Assembly (NCBI GenBank): GCA_022822365.1
Contig: JAJEBV010000001.1
Span: 145,741 to 209,740 of the forward strand
Source of the DNA: Thermoanaerobaculia bacterium
Lineage (GTDB): Bacteria; Acidobacteriota; Thermoanaerobaculia; Multivoradales; Multivoraceae
Direction of reading: 5' to 3'
Length of the DNA stretch: 64,000 nt
Part shown: piece by piece, positions 9,509-21,585 of the stretch
How the letters are laid out: every line of letters starts with the position of its first letter
How positions within the stretch are numbered: the first letter of the stretch is position 1
Made by a program: the position numbers and the translations under genes
Notes under the pieces: model-generated
Seen by the model: only the letters and a program-made list of their open reading frames with translations
The model's database searches: none
Told to the model about the DNA's origin: nothing

Positions 9509-10669
9509 ATGAGCGCGCCTCAAACCACTGCGCGAGGCCTCGCCGCGGCCGCTCGCACGTTGCGCGCCATCCCGGACAACGAGCTCCTCGCCGCCTGGAA
9601 CGACACCCTCGCCGCCTTTCTCGACCCCGGCAGCCCCGAGCGCCGCAACCTCGATCCCGACCTGCTGCAGTCCACCCGGCTCTCGCCGGCCGGCCTCGAC
9701 CACGGCCTCCAGAGCATCGGCAGCGGCATGCTCGGAGAGCCCGCAGCAGCCGAAGTTCGGCGCCCGCACCGCCAGAAGGAAGACGGATTCAGCTTGGTCG
9801 TCCTGCCCGCCGAACCACCCGGCCTGATTCTCCAGTCCCTCCTGCCCGCACTCGCCGCACGCGCTCCCGTCCTGTTCAAGTCCGCCCGTGCCGAGCCCCA
9901 CTTCGCACCGGCCTTCCTTTCCGCTCTCGGCCGCCGCCTGCCGGCGCTCCTGGAGACCTACGCCGTCGCGACCTGGACCGGCGGCGACCCGGAAGTCGAG
10001 GCGCCGCTCCACGCCTCCGCCCGCCTCGTCGTCGCCTACGGCGGCGAGGAGACGGTCGGCGCCCTGCAGACCGCCGCCAGCGGCCGGATCGTCACCTTCG
10101 GCCCGAAGCTCAGCCTCGGCTGGGTCGGCCCGGGCGCCGACCTGGGCCAGGCCGCCCGCGGCATGGCGCTCGACATCGCCACTTTCGATCAGCGCGGTTG
10201 CCTCTCCGTGCACGCCGTCTTCACCGAACCGCCCATCGCCGACGACTTTTCCGCCGCCCTGGCCAGCGCCCTCAACGAACTCGCGACCGAACTGCCTCCC
10301 GGCAACACCGACCCCGCCGGCCGCGCCGGCGTCCGTCTGGCCCGCGAGGACGCCGACCTCCGCTGCCTGAACTGGCACGGGAACAAGCTAGACGCCGGCA
10401 CCGTCATCCTGGAGAACGATGTGCGGATCAGTCCCTCACCCGGCCTCCGCACCGTCCGCGTTCATCCTGCCGTCGACGTCCCGCCGCTCGAAGACTGGAA
10501 GGGCCGGCTTCAGGGCCTCGCCGTCGCGGGCGACCTGCCTCCAGCGGTCCATGAGGCCTTCGTCGAAGCCGGAGTCTCGCGCTTCGCCCCAGCCGGCGCA
10601 CTCCAGACCACCGACGCCGCCTGGCGAAACGACGGCATCGATCTCGCCGCCGAGTTCGCACGCGGGTAA
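9509..10669 (+). CDS. luxC: LuxC-like acyl-CoA reductase (aldehyde-dehydrogenase fold)
   Basis: 386 aa. The catalytic cysteine is about residue 231 in FDQRGCLS, the LuxC signature. An NADPH-binding ALDH-like domain precedes it (VVLPAEPPGLILQSLLPALA, FKSARAEPHFAPAF). The family reduces acyl groups from acyl-LuxE or acyl-CoA to fatty aldehydes with NADPH. It is shorter than Vibrio LuxC (about 480 aa), as in many non-luminous homologues. The partner luxE-like gene lies 304 bp upstream across a repeat cluster. The start ATG at 9509 follows directly after the last repeat unit. Confidence 0.78.
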   Translation: MSAPQTTARGLAAAARTLRAIPDNELLAAWNDTLAAFLDPGSPERRNLDPDLLQSTRLSPAGLDHGLQSIGSGMLGEPAAAEVRRPHRQKEDGFSLVVLPAEPPGLILQSLLPALAARAPVLFKSARAEPHFAPAFLSALGRRLPALLETYAVATWTGGDPEVEAPLHASARLVVAYGGEETVGALQTAASGRIVTFGPKLSLGWVGPGADLGQAARGMALDIATFDQRGCLSVHAVFTEPPIADDFSAALASALNELATELPPGNTDPAGRAGVRLAREDADLRCLNWHGNKLDAGTVILENDVRISPSPGLRTVRVHPAVDVPPLEDWKGRLQGLAVAGDLPPAVHEAFVEAGVSRFAPAGALQTTDAAWRNDGIDLAAEFARG

Positions 10670-10717
10670 GTCGCTGCACCCCTCGTGTACGAACAAAGAT
10701 GCTACGATGTCCTTACC

Positions 10718-10945
10718 ATGCAAAAGCGCCTGACCCGAACCGGCAACAGTCACGCACTCGTCCTGGACAAGGGAATCCTCGAGGCCACGGGAATCGACAG
10801 CGACACGATGCTGGAAGTCTCCACGGACGGCGACGTCATCCTGATCTCTCCGGTCCGCGACGAAGACCGCGTAGCGAAGCTCCAGCGCGGACTGGATCGC
10901 ATGCACGAGCGCTACGCCGGCGCCTTCCGGCGTCTGGCGCAGTAG
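10718..10945 (+). CDS. AbrB/MazE-type antitoxin
   Basis: 75 aa from ATG 10718; an in-frame upstream ATG at 10685 gives 86 aa but lacks homology-like sequence. The swapped-hairpin AbrB pattern is clear: KRLTRTGNSHALVLDKGILEATGI, then VEVSTDGDVILISP-like strands. These proteins bind DNA as dimers and neutralise a toxin through their C-terminal tail. Here the tail is a charged helix (EDRVAKLQRGLDRMHERYAG). It sits 19 bp upstream of a Doc-family toxin, so the pair should be autoregulated from the 48-bp gap after luxC, where TACGATG-like AT-richer sequence is present. Confidence 0.85.
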   Translation: MQKRLTRTGNSHALVLDKGILEATGIDSDTMLEVSTDGDVILISPVRDEDRVAKLQRGLDRMHERYAGAFRRLAQ

Positions 10946-10964
10946 CACCGCCGCGTCCGGGCGA

Positions 10965-11354
10965 GTGGAACCCACCTTTCTCACGCTCGACGAAGTCCTG
11001 GCGATCCAGGCAGAGCAGATCGAGCGCTACGGCGGATCGGAAGGTCTACGCGACAGCGACCTCCTGGCCTCCGCCCTGGCCATGCCGGCCGCAACCTACG
11101 GCGGCGAGTTCCTTCACTCGACCCTGTTCGAGATGGGCGCGACCTACCTCTTCCACATCTGCAGCAACCATCCGTTCCTGGACGGGAACAAGCGGACGGC
11201 ACTCGCCTCCTGCCTCGCCTTTCTCTGGCTCAACGACCTCGAGGTAGTGGCCGATCCGGACGAGATCGCGGACCTGGTGCTCGGCGTCGCCGACGGCAGC
11301 ATCGGCAAGGCCCAGGTCGCGGTGTATCTGGAGAACCGCGCTCGCCAGTTGTAG
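10965..11354 (+). CDS. doc: Fic/Doc-family toxin (death on curing)
   Basis: 129 aa from GTG 10965. It carries the Doc-type Fic motif HPFLDGNKR at residues 69-77, close to the HxFx(D/N)GNKR core, and the upstream LTLDEVLAIQAEQIERYGG helix typical of Doc. Doc proteins phosphorylate EF-Tu and stop translation; the antitoxin normally wraps this site. The cognate antitoxin here is AbrB-like, not Phd-like. Its TAG stop directly abuts the TAG stop of the convergent gene (TAGCTA at 11352-11357), leaving no spacer. Confidence 0.88.
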   Translation: MEPTFLTLDEVLAIQAEQIERYGGSEGLRDSDLLASALAMPAATYGGEFLHSTLFEMGATYLFHICSNHPFLDGNKRTALASCLAFLWLNDLEVVADPDEIADLVLGVADGSIGKAQVAVYLENRARQL

Positions 11355-12320
11355 CTACGGTTCCGGCGGCAGCCCCGACACCGTCTCGACCACCACGCCG
11401 TCCTGGACCCGGAACGAGCGCGGCAGCGTCCGGTAGAGCGGCGCCAGGAAGGTCGGCGGCGCTTCGCGGATCTCGAAGGCGGGGCCGTACGACCAGAAGA
11501 ACGCCCGGTTCTCGTCCGGCGTCGCGGAGCTGAGGACCCACATCCGGCCACCGGCGAAGACGTGCTGGTTCAGGCCGTCGACGGCCTTGCCGAGGTCCTC
11601 GTCCAGGTCGGCGATGACCAGCCAGTGCTCGCCTTCCTCCAGTTCCGGCACGACCGTGCTCAGGCAGAGCCGGCTATCGCCGTCGCCGCTGCAGATCTCG
11701 TCGATCACAAGGTCGGGCTTCAGCCGGGTGGCGATGTTGTCGAGCGGAAGGTCCGGCGCGGCCCGGGCGAAGGCGAGCAGCCCCACCGTCAGGGTGCCGA
11801 CGACGGCGAGCCGGATCCAGGGCGCGCCCTCGGCCGCGCGCCGGCCGAGGAACGCCACGGCCAGTGCCGGCACCATGAGCGCCAGGTCCTGCCAGAACGC
11901 CTCCGCCGGCGTCCGCTCGACCAGATTGCCGAAGCAGCCGCAGCCGGCTTCGTCCTCGGTCGCGATGCCGCGCAGGTCGCGGTAGTAGGCGCGGCCGGTG
12001 AGAAACAGGAAGAAGGCGACGAGGAGCGCCGAGGGCCCGAGCACCCACACTCGGCGAAGCCCCAGGATCAGCGCGCTGCCGAGACCCATCTCGAGCGCCA
12101 GCGCGATCGCGGTGACCACGACGGCCGGCAGCAGGAAGTCGAGGCCCTCGATCTCGACCAGCTTGACGAACGCCTGCGGGTCGAGCGCCTTGACGACGCC
12201 CCCGAACACCAGCACGGCGCCCAGAAAGGCGCCTCCGGCCCAGCCGACGACGGGGAGCACGGAGTTCAACGCCCCGCCCGGCGCAGCCGCCCGGGTCTTC
12301 CGGCGCACCTCACTCGGCAT
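11355..12320 (-). CDS. MauE/DoxX-like membrane protein with C-terminal soluble domain
   Basis: 321 aa. About five transmembrane helices form the first ~190 residues, with a MauE-type CGCFG motif after the third helix (DEAGCGCFGNLVERTPAEAF), as in methylamine utilisation MauE and DoxX-like quinone/thiol oxidoreductases. The C-terminal ~130 residues are extracytoplasmic and may adopt a thioredoxin-like fold (EGEHWLVIADLDED, MWVLSSATPDE), but lack an obvious CxxC. A role in periplasmic redox or thiol handling is inference. It is convergent with doc. Confidence 0.7.
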   Translation of the reverse strand: MPSEVRRKTRAAAPGGALNSVLPVVGWAGGAFLGAVLVFGGVVKALDPQAFVKLVEIEGLDFLLPAVVVTAIALALEMGLGSALILGLRRVWVLGPSALLVAFFLFLTGRAYYRDLRGIATEDEAGCGCFGNLVERTPAEAFWQDLALMVPALAVAFLGRRAAEGAPWIRLAVVGTLTVGLLAFARAAPDLPLDNIATRLKPDLVIDEICSGDGDSRLCLSTVVPELEEGEHWLVIADLDEDLGKAVDGLNQHVFAGGRMWVLSSATPDENRAFFWSYGPAFEIREAPPTFLAPLYRTLPRSFRVQDGVVVETVSGLPPEP

Positions 12321-12436
12321 GGCTCACCGTCACCTCTTTGCCGCCCATCCCGTTGTTATCCTGACTCGCCGCCCCGCCGCTCGTTCCGCCCCGCCGTCGC
12401 CCGGGCGGGACACTCTACAACCGCGCAGATTACCCC

Positions 12437-14122
12437 ATGATTTCCATCTCCAACCTCGCCAAGAGCTTCGGCGAGCAGACCCTGTTCGAGGGCGCGACCG
12501 TCCGCTTCGCCAAGGGCGAGCGATACGGCATCGTGGGCTCGAACGGATCGGGGAAGTCGACCCTGCTGCGCATCCTGAGCGACGAGGAACCGGCCAGCGA
12601 GGGCTCGATCTCCATCCCCAGACGTTGCCGGCTCGGCGTGCTGAAGCAGGACCACTTCGAGTACGAGGAAGTGCCCATCCTCGACGTCGTCATGATGGGC
12701 AACGCCGAGCTCTGGAGCGCGATGGTCGAGAAGGACCGCCTGCTCGAGCGGGCCGACGAGCACTTCGACGGCGACCGCTACGCCGAACTCGAAGAGGTCG
12801 TCATGCGCTGGGACGGCTACTCCCTGGAGTCGCGCGCGGCCGAGATCCTGGAGGGACTGGGAATCGACACGGAGGTCCACCGGGAACCGCTGTCGATCCT
12901 CTCCGGCGGCTTCAAGCTCCGGGTGCTGCTGGCCCAGACGCTGGCCGCCGCCCCGGACGTCCTGCTGCTCGACGAGCCGACGAACCACCTCGACATCCTG
13001 TCGATCCGCTGGCTCGAGAAGTTCCTGACCGACTTCAAGGGAGTCGTCGTCGTCGTCTCCCACGACCACCGTTTCCTCGACAACGTCTGCACCCAGATCG
13101 CCGACATCGACTACGAGACGTTGACCGTCTATCCCGGCGCGTACTCCAACTTCGAGCAGAAGAAGGTCGAGGAGCGCGCCCGCCGGGAGGCCGAGATCGC
13201 GCAGCGCCAGCAGGAGATCGACCACCACCAGAAGTTCGTCGACCGCTTCCGCTACAAGGCCAGCAAGGCGCGCCAGGCCCAGAGCCGCGTGAAGCTGATC
13301 AACCGGATGACGATCGAGCCCCTGCCCCAGAGCTCCCGCCGGTACCCGCTGTTCCGCTTCGACTCGCGGCGTCCGTCGGGAAAGCGCGTGCTGACCCTGG
13401 AGGGAATCTCCAAGAGCTACGGCGACAACCAGGTGCTCGACGACGTCTCGCTCGAGGTCGGCCGCGGCGAACGGGTCGCGGTGATCGGGCCCAACGGCAT
13501 CGGCAAGTCCACCCTGCTCAAGATCGCGCTCGGCGAGGTCCGGGCCGACGCCGGAGAGATCGACTGGGGGTACGAGACCCACCCCGGCTACTTCGCCCAG
13601 GACCACCGCCAGCAGTTGCTCGACCGGGACGGCGCCGAACGAAAGACCGTCGAGAGCTGGCTCTGGGACTGCTGCCCCGGCGAGCCGATCGGCTTCGTCC
13701 GGGGCCAGCTCGGCGCCGTCCTGTTCACGAAGGACGAGGCGATCAAGCGGATCGGCAGCCTCTCCGGCGGCGAGGCCGCGCGCCTCCTCTTCTGCCGCCA
13801 CGTCGTCCTCAAGCCGAACGTGCTGGTCCTCGACGAGCCGACCAACCACCTCGACCTGGAGGCGATCGAGGCCCTGATCGAAGGCCTGTCCGCCTACGAG
13901 GGCACGCTGCTCCTCGTCTCCCACGACCGCTGGTTCGTGAGCCGCCTGGCGACCCGGATCATCGAGATCTCGGACCAGGGCGTGAACGACTTCCTCGGCA
14001 GCTACGACGAGTACCTGGAGCGCCTGGGCGACGACCACCTCGACCGGTCGGCCGCGCTCCAGCGGGCCAAGAGGGAAAAGCAGAAGAAGCGGGACAAGAA
14101 GGCGGCGGCGCGGGCAGTTTAG
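12437..14122 (+). CDS. ABC-F family ribosome-associated ATPase
   Basis: 561 aa with two ABC domains and no transmembrane segments. Walker A copies are GSNGSGKST (about 35) and GPNGIGKST (about 352), signature motifs are LSGGFKLRVLLAQ and LSGGEAARLLF, and both Walker B sites read LLLDEPTNHLD / LVLDEPTNHLD. The inter-domain linker (KYKASKARQAQSRVKLI-like) is the P-site tRNA-interaction motif of ABC-F proteins. The family acts on the E-site of ribosomes to relieve stalls; the closest subgroup by layout looks like YbiT/Uup. The Lys-rich C-terminal tail (KREKQKKRDKKAAAR) is typical. Confidence 0.92.
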   Translation: MISISNLAKSFGEQTLFEGATVRFAKGERYGIVGSNGSGKSTLLRILSDEEPASEGSISIPRRCRLGVLKQDHFEYEEVPILDVVMMGNAELWSAMVEKDRLLERADEHFDGDRYAELEEVVMRWDGYSLESRAAEILEGLGIDTEVHREPLSILSGGFKLRVLLAQTLAAAPDVLLLDEPTNHLDILSIRWLEKFLTDFKGVVVVVSHDHRFLDNVCTQIADIDYETLTVYPGAYSNFEQKKVEERARREAEIAQRQQEIDHHQKFVDRFRYKASKARQAQSRVKLINRMTIEPLPQSSRRYPLFRFDSRRPSGKRVLTLEGISKSYGDNQVLDDVSLEVGRGERVAVIGPNGIGKSTLLKIALGEVRADAGEIDWGYETHPGYFAQDHRQQLLDRDGAERKTVESWLWDCCPGEPIGFVRGQLGAVLFTKDEAIKRIGSLSGGEAARLLFCRHVVLKPNVLVLDEPTNHLDLEAIEALIEGLSAYEGTLLLVSHDRWFVSRLATRIIEISDQGVNDFLGSYDEYLERLGDDHLDRSAALQRAKREKQKKRDKKAAARAV

Positions 14123-14135
14123 ACCCGCGATTCGT

Positions 14136-14159
14136 CGGTGCGCCGGCCTTCTGGCCGGC
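14136..14159. repeat. Palindromic repeat, CGGTGCGCCGGCC-type hairpin
   Basis: A CGGTGCGCCGGCC-TTCT-GGCCGGC hairpin lies in the 57-bp gap between the convergent ABC-F and metH genes. Near-identical units occur at about 51150-51175 and, inverted, at 59838-59862. It could act as a bidirectional terminator. It is a second module of the window-wide repeat family, sharing the GGTGCGC edge. Confidence 0.75.
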
Positions 14160-14179
14160 TTCTTCCGCGAGCGTTCCCG

Positions 14180-17652
<3,473 letters not shown>

Positions 17653-17656
<4 letters not shown>

Positions 17657-18063
17657 TTCGTTCGTTTCCGCGGCTGGTCGTTCAGCCGGGGCCAGAGCCT
17701 GGTGGCGAGCAGGGCGCCCGCCGCGACACCGACGGCGTCGGCGACCAGGTCCATCCACTCCCCGGACCGGTAGCCGAGCTGGATCTGGACGAGTTCGATC
17801 GCGGCGCCGTAAGCCACTGCCGCCACCGCCGCGGCCACGACGCCGCGAACTCGGCCGGCACGCGCGAACGGCCGGCACCAGACCCAGGCCAACACCGCGA
17901 ACAGCAGGCCATGGGCGATCTGGTCCCACGGCAGCTCGGCTGCCGCCCGGCGGGTGTCGCTGCCGAGCAGACCCGCCAGCCACCGGACACCGCGCTCGAA
18001 CGTCCCGGCGAGCGCGTCGGCCGGCAGCAGCAGAAACAGCGCGACCGTTGCGGCAACGCCCAC
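17653..18063 (-). CDS. VanZ-like membrane protein
   Basis: About 136 aa from GTG 18063; the frame stays open upstream to near 18107, so the start is uncertain. Four hydrophobic helices carry the VanZ-family pattern: WDQIAHGLLFAVLAW, AAIELVQIQLGYRSGEWMDLVADAVGVAAGAL. The QxxxGxRSxExxDLxxNxxG-like signature is clear, with Ala-Asp in place of Asn. The function is unknown in most bacteria; some members affect glycopeptide resistance or cell-surface traits. It lies between sat-cysC and metH and overlaps metH by 4 nt. Confidence 0.8.
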
Positions 18064-18106
18064 GGAGAGCAGTCGCCAGGTGGGCGCGAGGCGCCGCCGG
18101 GGGGCG

Positions 18107-19831
18107 TCAGCGCGGTCCGACGAACCCCTCCTTCTCCAGGTGAAGGATGACCTGCTGGGCGGCCTCCTCGGCCGTGATGTCCGTCGTGTCGATGACCATG
18201 TCCGGATTCTCAGGCACCTCGTACGGATCCGAGATGCCCGTGAACGCGTCGATCAGTCCCGCCCGGGCCTTCGCGTAGAGGCCCTTCACGTCGCGCTCCT
18301 CGCAGACGTCGAGCGGCGTCGCCACGTGAACCAGCATGAACCCGCCTCCGGCCTCGATCATCTCCCGCACATCCTGACGCACGTTCTCGTACGGCGCGAT
18401 CGGAGCGCAGATGGCGATGCCGCCGTTCTTCGTGATCTCCGAAGCGACGAAGCCGATGCGGCGGATGTTGATGTCCCGGTGCTCCCTGGAGAACCCCAGC
18501 TCCGACGACAGGTTCGTCCGCACGATGTCGCCGTCGAGCAGGGTCACGGGCCGGCCGCCGGCTTCGAGGAACTTGACCAGGAGCACGTTGGCGATCGTCG
18601 ACTTGCCGGCGCCGGAAAGCCCGGTGAAGAAGACGGTGAAGCCCTGGCTGCTGCGCGCGGGGTGGCTGCGGCGCAGCTCCCGGGCCACCTCCGGAAACGT
18701 GAACCACTCCGGGATCGGAAGGCCCCGGCGCAGCCGGCGGCGGAGGTCGCTGCCCGAGATCGACAGCGTCCGCTCCCCCTCCTTCACGCTGTCGACCGGT
18801 TCGTAGGAGTCCCGGTCCTCGACGTAGACCATCATGCGGAACGGGACCATCTTCACGCCGAGCTCCGCCTCGTGCTCGACCATCAACTCCTGCGCGTCAT
18901 ACGGGCCGTAGAAGGGCTTGCCGGAGGAGTCGACTCCGGGGCCCGCGTGGTCGCGGCCGACGATCAGGTGGGTGCAGCCGTAGTTCCTGCGGATCAGGGC
19001 GTGCCAGAGCGCCTCGCGCGGTCCCGCCATCCTCATGGCGAGAGGCAGCAGCGCCAGCTCGGCGGTGTGGCGCGGATAGTGGCTCAGGACCTTGCGGTAG
19101 CAACGAACGCGCGTGTAGTGATCGAGGTCTCCCGGCTTCGTCATGCCGACGACCGGGTGGATCAGCAGGTTCGCCTCCAGGTCCCGGGCCGCCCGCAGGG
19201 TCAGCTCGAAGTGCGCCCGGTGCATCGGGTTGCGGGTCTGGAAGGCGATCGCCGTCTTCCAGCCGAGTTGCGCGAAGCGCCGCCGCAACTGTTCAGGCGT
19301 CTTGCGCAGTCCGGGGAAGTCGTAGTGCCGCGGCGGCTGGACCCCTTCGATCCTGCCGCCCACGGACACGGTGTTCGTCCGCTGGTAGAGATGGGCAACG
19401 CCGGGATGAGCCTGGTCGAGGGTTCCGTAGACGAGCTCCGCTTCCTTGCGCCGGTCGTGCTCCCAGACGTCGTCCACCGTGAGCACCGCCAGCGCCAGCC
19501 CCTCCAGGTCGCGCAGGACCAGCTTCGATCCCGCCTCCAGCCCGCCGGCGGCTTCCGGCGTGACGTCCAGAGTGATCGGGATCGGCCACAGCGCCCCGGA
19601 AGGCAGGCGCATCGTCTCGCAGACGCTGTCGAAGGCGGCACGGTTCATGAACCCGTCGAGCGGCGCGAATCCGCCGCACATCAGCAGCTCCAGATCGCAG
19701 ATCTGGCGCGGCGTCAGCGTCCAGGAAGGCCACTCGCGCGATCCCTCCCGCAGTTCGTTCAGGCGTTCCGGGACGGCGATCAGCGGCCGCGGCGTGCCGC
19801 CCCGCCGCGCCAGTTGCGGCTCGGTCATCAT
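18107..19831 (-). CDS. Bifunctional sulfate adenylyltransferase / adenylylsulfate kinase
   Basis: 574 aa from the first of two tandem ATG codons at 19831. The N-terminal ~390 residues are a homomeric ATP sulfurylase: FQTRNPMHRAHFELT (HxxH nucleotide site), VGRDHAGPG and LSISGSDLRRRL. The C-terminal ~180 residues are APS kinase with P-loop GLSGAGKST and the LDGDIVRTNLSSELGFS and FISPY-like APIAPYENVR segments. Together they turn sulfate into PAPS. No PAPS reductase, transporter or sulfotransferase lies nearby, so assimilation versus sulfation cannot be decided. Gene names sat and cysC describe the halves. Confidence 0.94.
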   Translation of the reverse strand: MMTEPQLARRGGTPRPLIAVPERLNELREGSREWPSWTLTPRQICDLELLMCGGFAPLDGFMNRAAFDSVCETMRLPSGALWPIPITLDVTPEAAGGLEAGSKLVLRDLEGLALAVLTVDDVWEHDRRKEAELVYGTLDQAHPGVAHLYQRTNTVSVGGRIEGVQPPRHYDFPGLRKTPEQLRRRFAQLGWKTAIAFQTRNPMHRAHFELTLRAARDLEANLLIHPVVGMTKPGDLDHYTRVRCYRKVLSHYPRHTAELALLPLAMRMAGPREALWHALIRRNYGCTHLIVGRDHAGPGVDSSGKPFYGPYDAQELMVEHEAELGVKMVPFRMMVYVEDRDSYEPVDSVKEGERTLSISGSDLRRRLRRGLPIPEWFTFPEVARELRRSHPARSSQGFTVFFTGLSGAGKSTIANVLLVKFLEAGGRPVTLLDGDIVRTNLSSELGFSREHRDINIRRIGFVASEITKNGGIAICAPIAPYENVRQDVREMIEAGGGFMLVHVATPLDVCEERDVKGLYAKARAGLIDAFTGISDPYEVPENPDMVIDTTDITAEEAAQQVILHLEKEGFVGPR

Positions 19832-19917
19832 CTGCTCCGTCGACGTCGTCGTAGTGCGGCCCAGCAGCGCCGGCCGGGCCGGGACTCTAGCAGTAGCATC
19901 GGCGCCGGGGAGCAACC

Positions 19918-21468
19918 ATGGTCTGGGAGCGGGAGATCGAGGAACTGAGGCGGCGCCGCGAGTACGCCCGGCAGATGGGCGGCGAAGCCGGCATCGCGGA
20001 GCAGCACCGCCGCGGCAAGCTGACCATCCGGGAGCGTCTGGACGTGTTCACCGACGAGGGTTCGTTCCAGGAGATCGGCGAACTCGCCGGCGTGGCCAGC
20101 TACGACGGCAACGAGCTCCAGGACGTGCGGCCCTCCAACCGGGTCATCGGCCTCGCCCGCCTGAACGGCCGCCGGGCGGTGCTGAACGGCGGCGACTTCA
20201 CGGTCCGCGGCGGCGCCTCCGACGCCTCGATCGGCGACAAGAGCGGCCACGCCCAGAAGCTGGCGCTGGGCTGGCGCCTGCCCTACGTGCGCCTCCTCGA
20301 CTCGACCGGCGGCAGCGTCAAGACCTTCGAGAAGATCGGACGCACCTACATCCCGACGAACCCCGCGACGCCGGGCATCGAGGATCTGCTCTGCCGGGTG
20401 CCGGTGGTCGCCGCGGTGCTCGGTTCGGTGGCCGGGCTGCCGGCGGTGGAGGCCTGCCTCGCCCACTTCAACGTGATGGTCAGGGGCACGAGCCAGGTGT
20501 TTCCGGGCGGCCCTCCGGTCGTCAAGGCCGCGCTCGGCATCGACATCACGAAGGAGGATCTCGGCGACGAGCGCACCCAGGTGTTCGGCAGCGGCGTGAT
20601 CGACAACCTCGCTGACTCGGAAGAAGAAGCCTTCGCGATGCTCAAGCAGTTCCTGAGCTACCTGCCGGACAGCGTCTGGCAGATGCCGCCCCGCGGCGAC
20701 ACCCACGACGACCCGGAGCGCCGCGAGCCGTCGCTGCTGTCGGCCATCCCGCGCGAGAAGAACAAGGCCTACGACCCGAGAGCGATCCTCGACGCGGTGC
20801 TCGACCGCGACTCCTTCTTCGAGATCACGCCGCACTACGGACGCTCCCGCATCGTGGGGCTCGCCCGCGTCAACGGCTATCCGGTCGGCACGATGATCAA
20901 CAACCCGAGCCATCTCGGCGGCTCGATGAACGTCGCCGCGGGCACCAAGGTGATCCGCTTCCTCCAGCTCTGCGACACCTTCCACCTGCCGATGGTCTAC
21001 TTCGCCGACGAGCCCGGCTTCATGGTCGGCCCCGAGCAGCAGCGCCAGGGGATCGTCCGCGCCGGCGCGAAGATGCTCTGCGCGACGCTTCGAACCCGCG
21101 TGCCGTGGCTCACGATCGTCATCCGGCAGCTCTACGGCGTCGCCGGCCAGTGCCACGACCGCCCGAGCGGCATGTTCCGGCGCGTGGCCTGGCCGTCCGG
21201 CCACTGGGGGTCGATGCACATCTCCGGCGGCGTGACCGCCGCCTACCGGCGCATCATCCGGGAGTCCGGCGACCCCGCCGCCAAGCAGAAGGAGATCGAG
21301 GACCGCCTCGAGGCCCTGGCGTCGCCGTTCCGCACCGCCGAGGCCTTCAACATCGAGGAGATCATCGATCCCCGCGAGAGCCGGCCAATGGTCTGCGACT
21401 TCGTCGACACCGCCCAGGCGGTGCTCGAGACCCAGCTCGGACCGAGTCCGACGCCCTACATGCCGTAG
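19918..21468 (+). CDS. Acyl-CoA carboxylase carboxyltransferase (beta) subunit
   Basis: 516 aa of the propionyl/acetyl/methylcrotonyl-CoA carboxyltransferase family. N- and C-crotonase-like halves are both present: RGKLTIRERLD, the N-lobe region with VRGGASDASIGDKSGHAQKLA, and the C-lobe region with GVPVGTMINNPSHLGGSMN-like and FADEPGFMVGPEQQRQGIVRAGA. It transfers CO2 from carboxybiotin to an acyl-CoA. The first ~20 residues form a charged helix typical of this subunit. The biotin carboxylase (accC) and BCCP (accB) of this window are 40 kb away; whether they are partners is unknown. Substrate is uncertain. Confidence 0.87.
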   Translation: MVWEREIEELRRRREYARQMGGEAGIAEQHRRGKLTIRERLDVFTDEGSFQEIGELAGVASYDGNELQDVRPSNRVIGLARLNGRRAVLNGGDFTVRGGASDASIGDKSGHAQKLALGWRLPYVRLLDSTGGSVKTFEKIGRTYIPTNPATPGIEDLLCRVPVVAAVLGSVAGLPAVEACLAHFNVMVRGTSQVFPGGPPVVKAALGIDITKEDLGDERTQVFGSGVIDNLADSEEEAFAMLKQFLSYLPDSVWQMPPRGDTHDDPERREPSLLSAIPREKNKAYDPRAILDAVLDRDSFFEITPHYGRSRIVGLARVNGYPVGTMINNPSHLGGSMNVAAGTKVIRFLQLCDTFHLPMVYFADEPGFMVGPEQQRQGIVRAGAKMLCATLRTRVPWLTIVIRQLYGVAGQCHDRPSGMFRRVAWPSGHWGSMHISGGVTAAYRRIIRESGDPAAKQKEIEDRLEALASPFRTAEAFNIEEIIDPRESRPMVCDFVDTAQAVLETQLGPSPTPYMP

Positions 21469-21584
21469 CCGAGGGCTAGCGCCGCGGCAGAATCGTCGCC
21501 GCTTCGCGGCGCGTTCTCCTGGCCGCCTCCGGCGGCAGCGGGTCAGAAGACCCGCGCACCCAGCGGCGCGGCGCTAGCCCTCGG
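21469..21584. terminator. Bidirectional hairpin between convergent genes, carrying a palindromic repeat
   Basis: Two perfect 18-bp inverted arms (CCGAGGGCTAGCGCCGCG at 21469-21486 and its complement at 21567-21584) start right after the carboxyltransferase stop and end right before the amidase stop. Between them sits a full repeat copy (about 21496-21562): CGCCGCTTCGCGGCG, GCCGCCTCCGGCGGC, then GCGGGTCAGAAGACCCGC and GCACCC. The whole can fold as a large cruciform or branched hairpin ending both transcripts. No U-tract follows, so the mechanism is inferred. Confidence 0.75.
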
Positions 21585-21585
21585 T

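Noticed and set aside
8161..10669. Bioluminescence (lux) operon
   Set aside because: Only luxE-like and luxC-like genes are present, with no luciferase or transferase genes.
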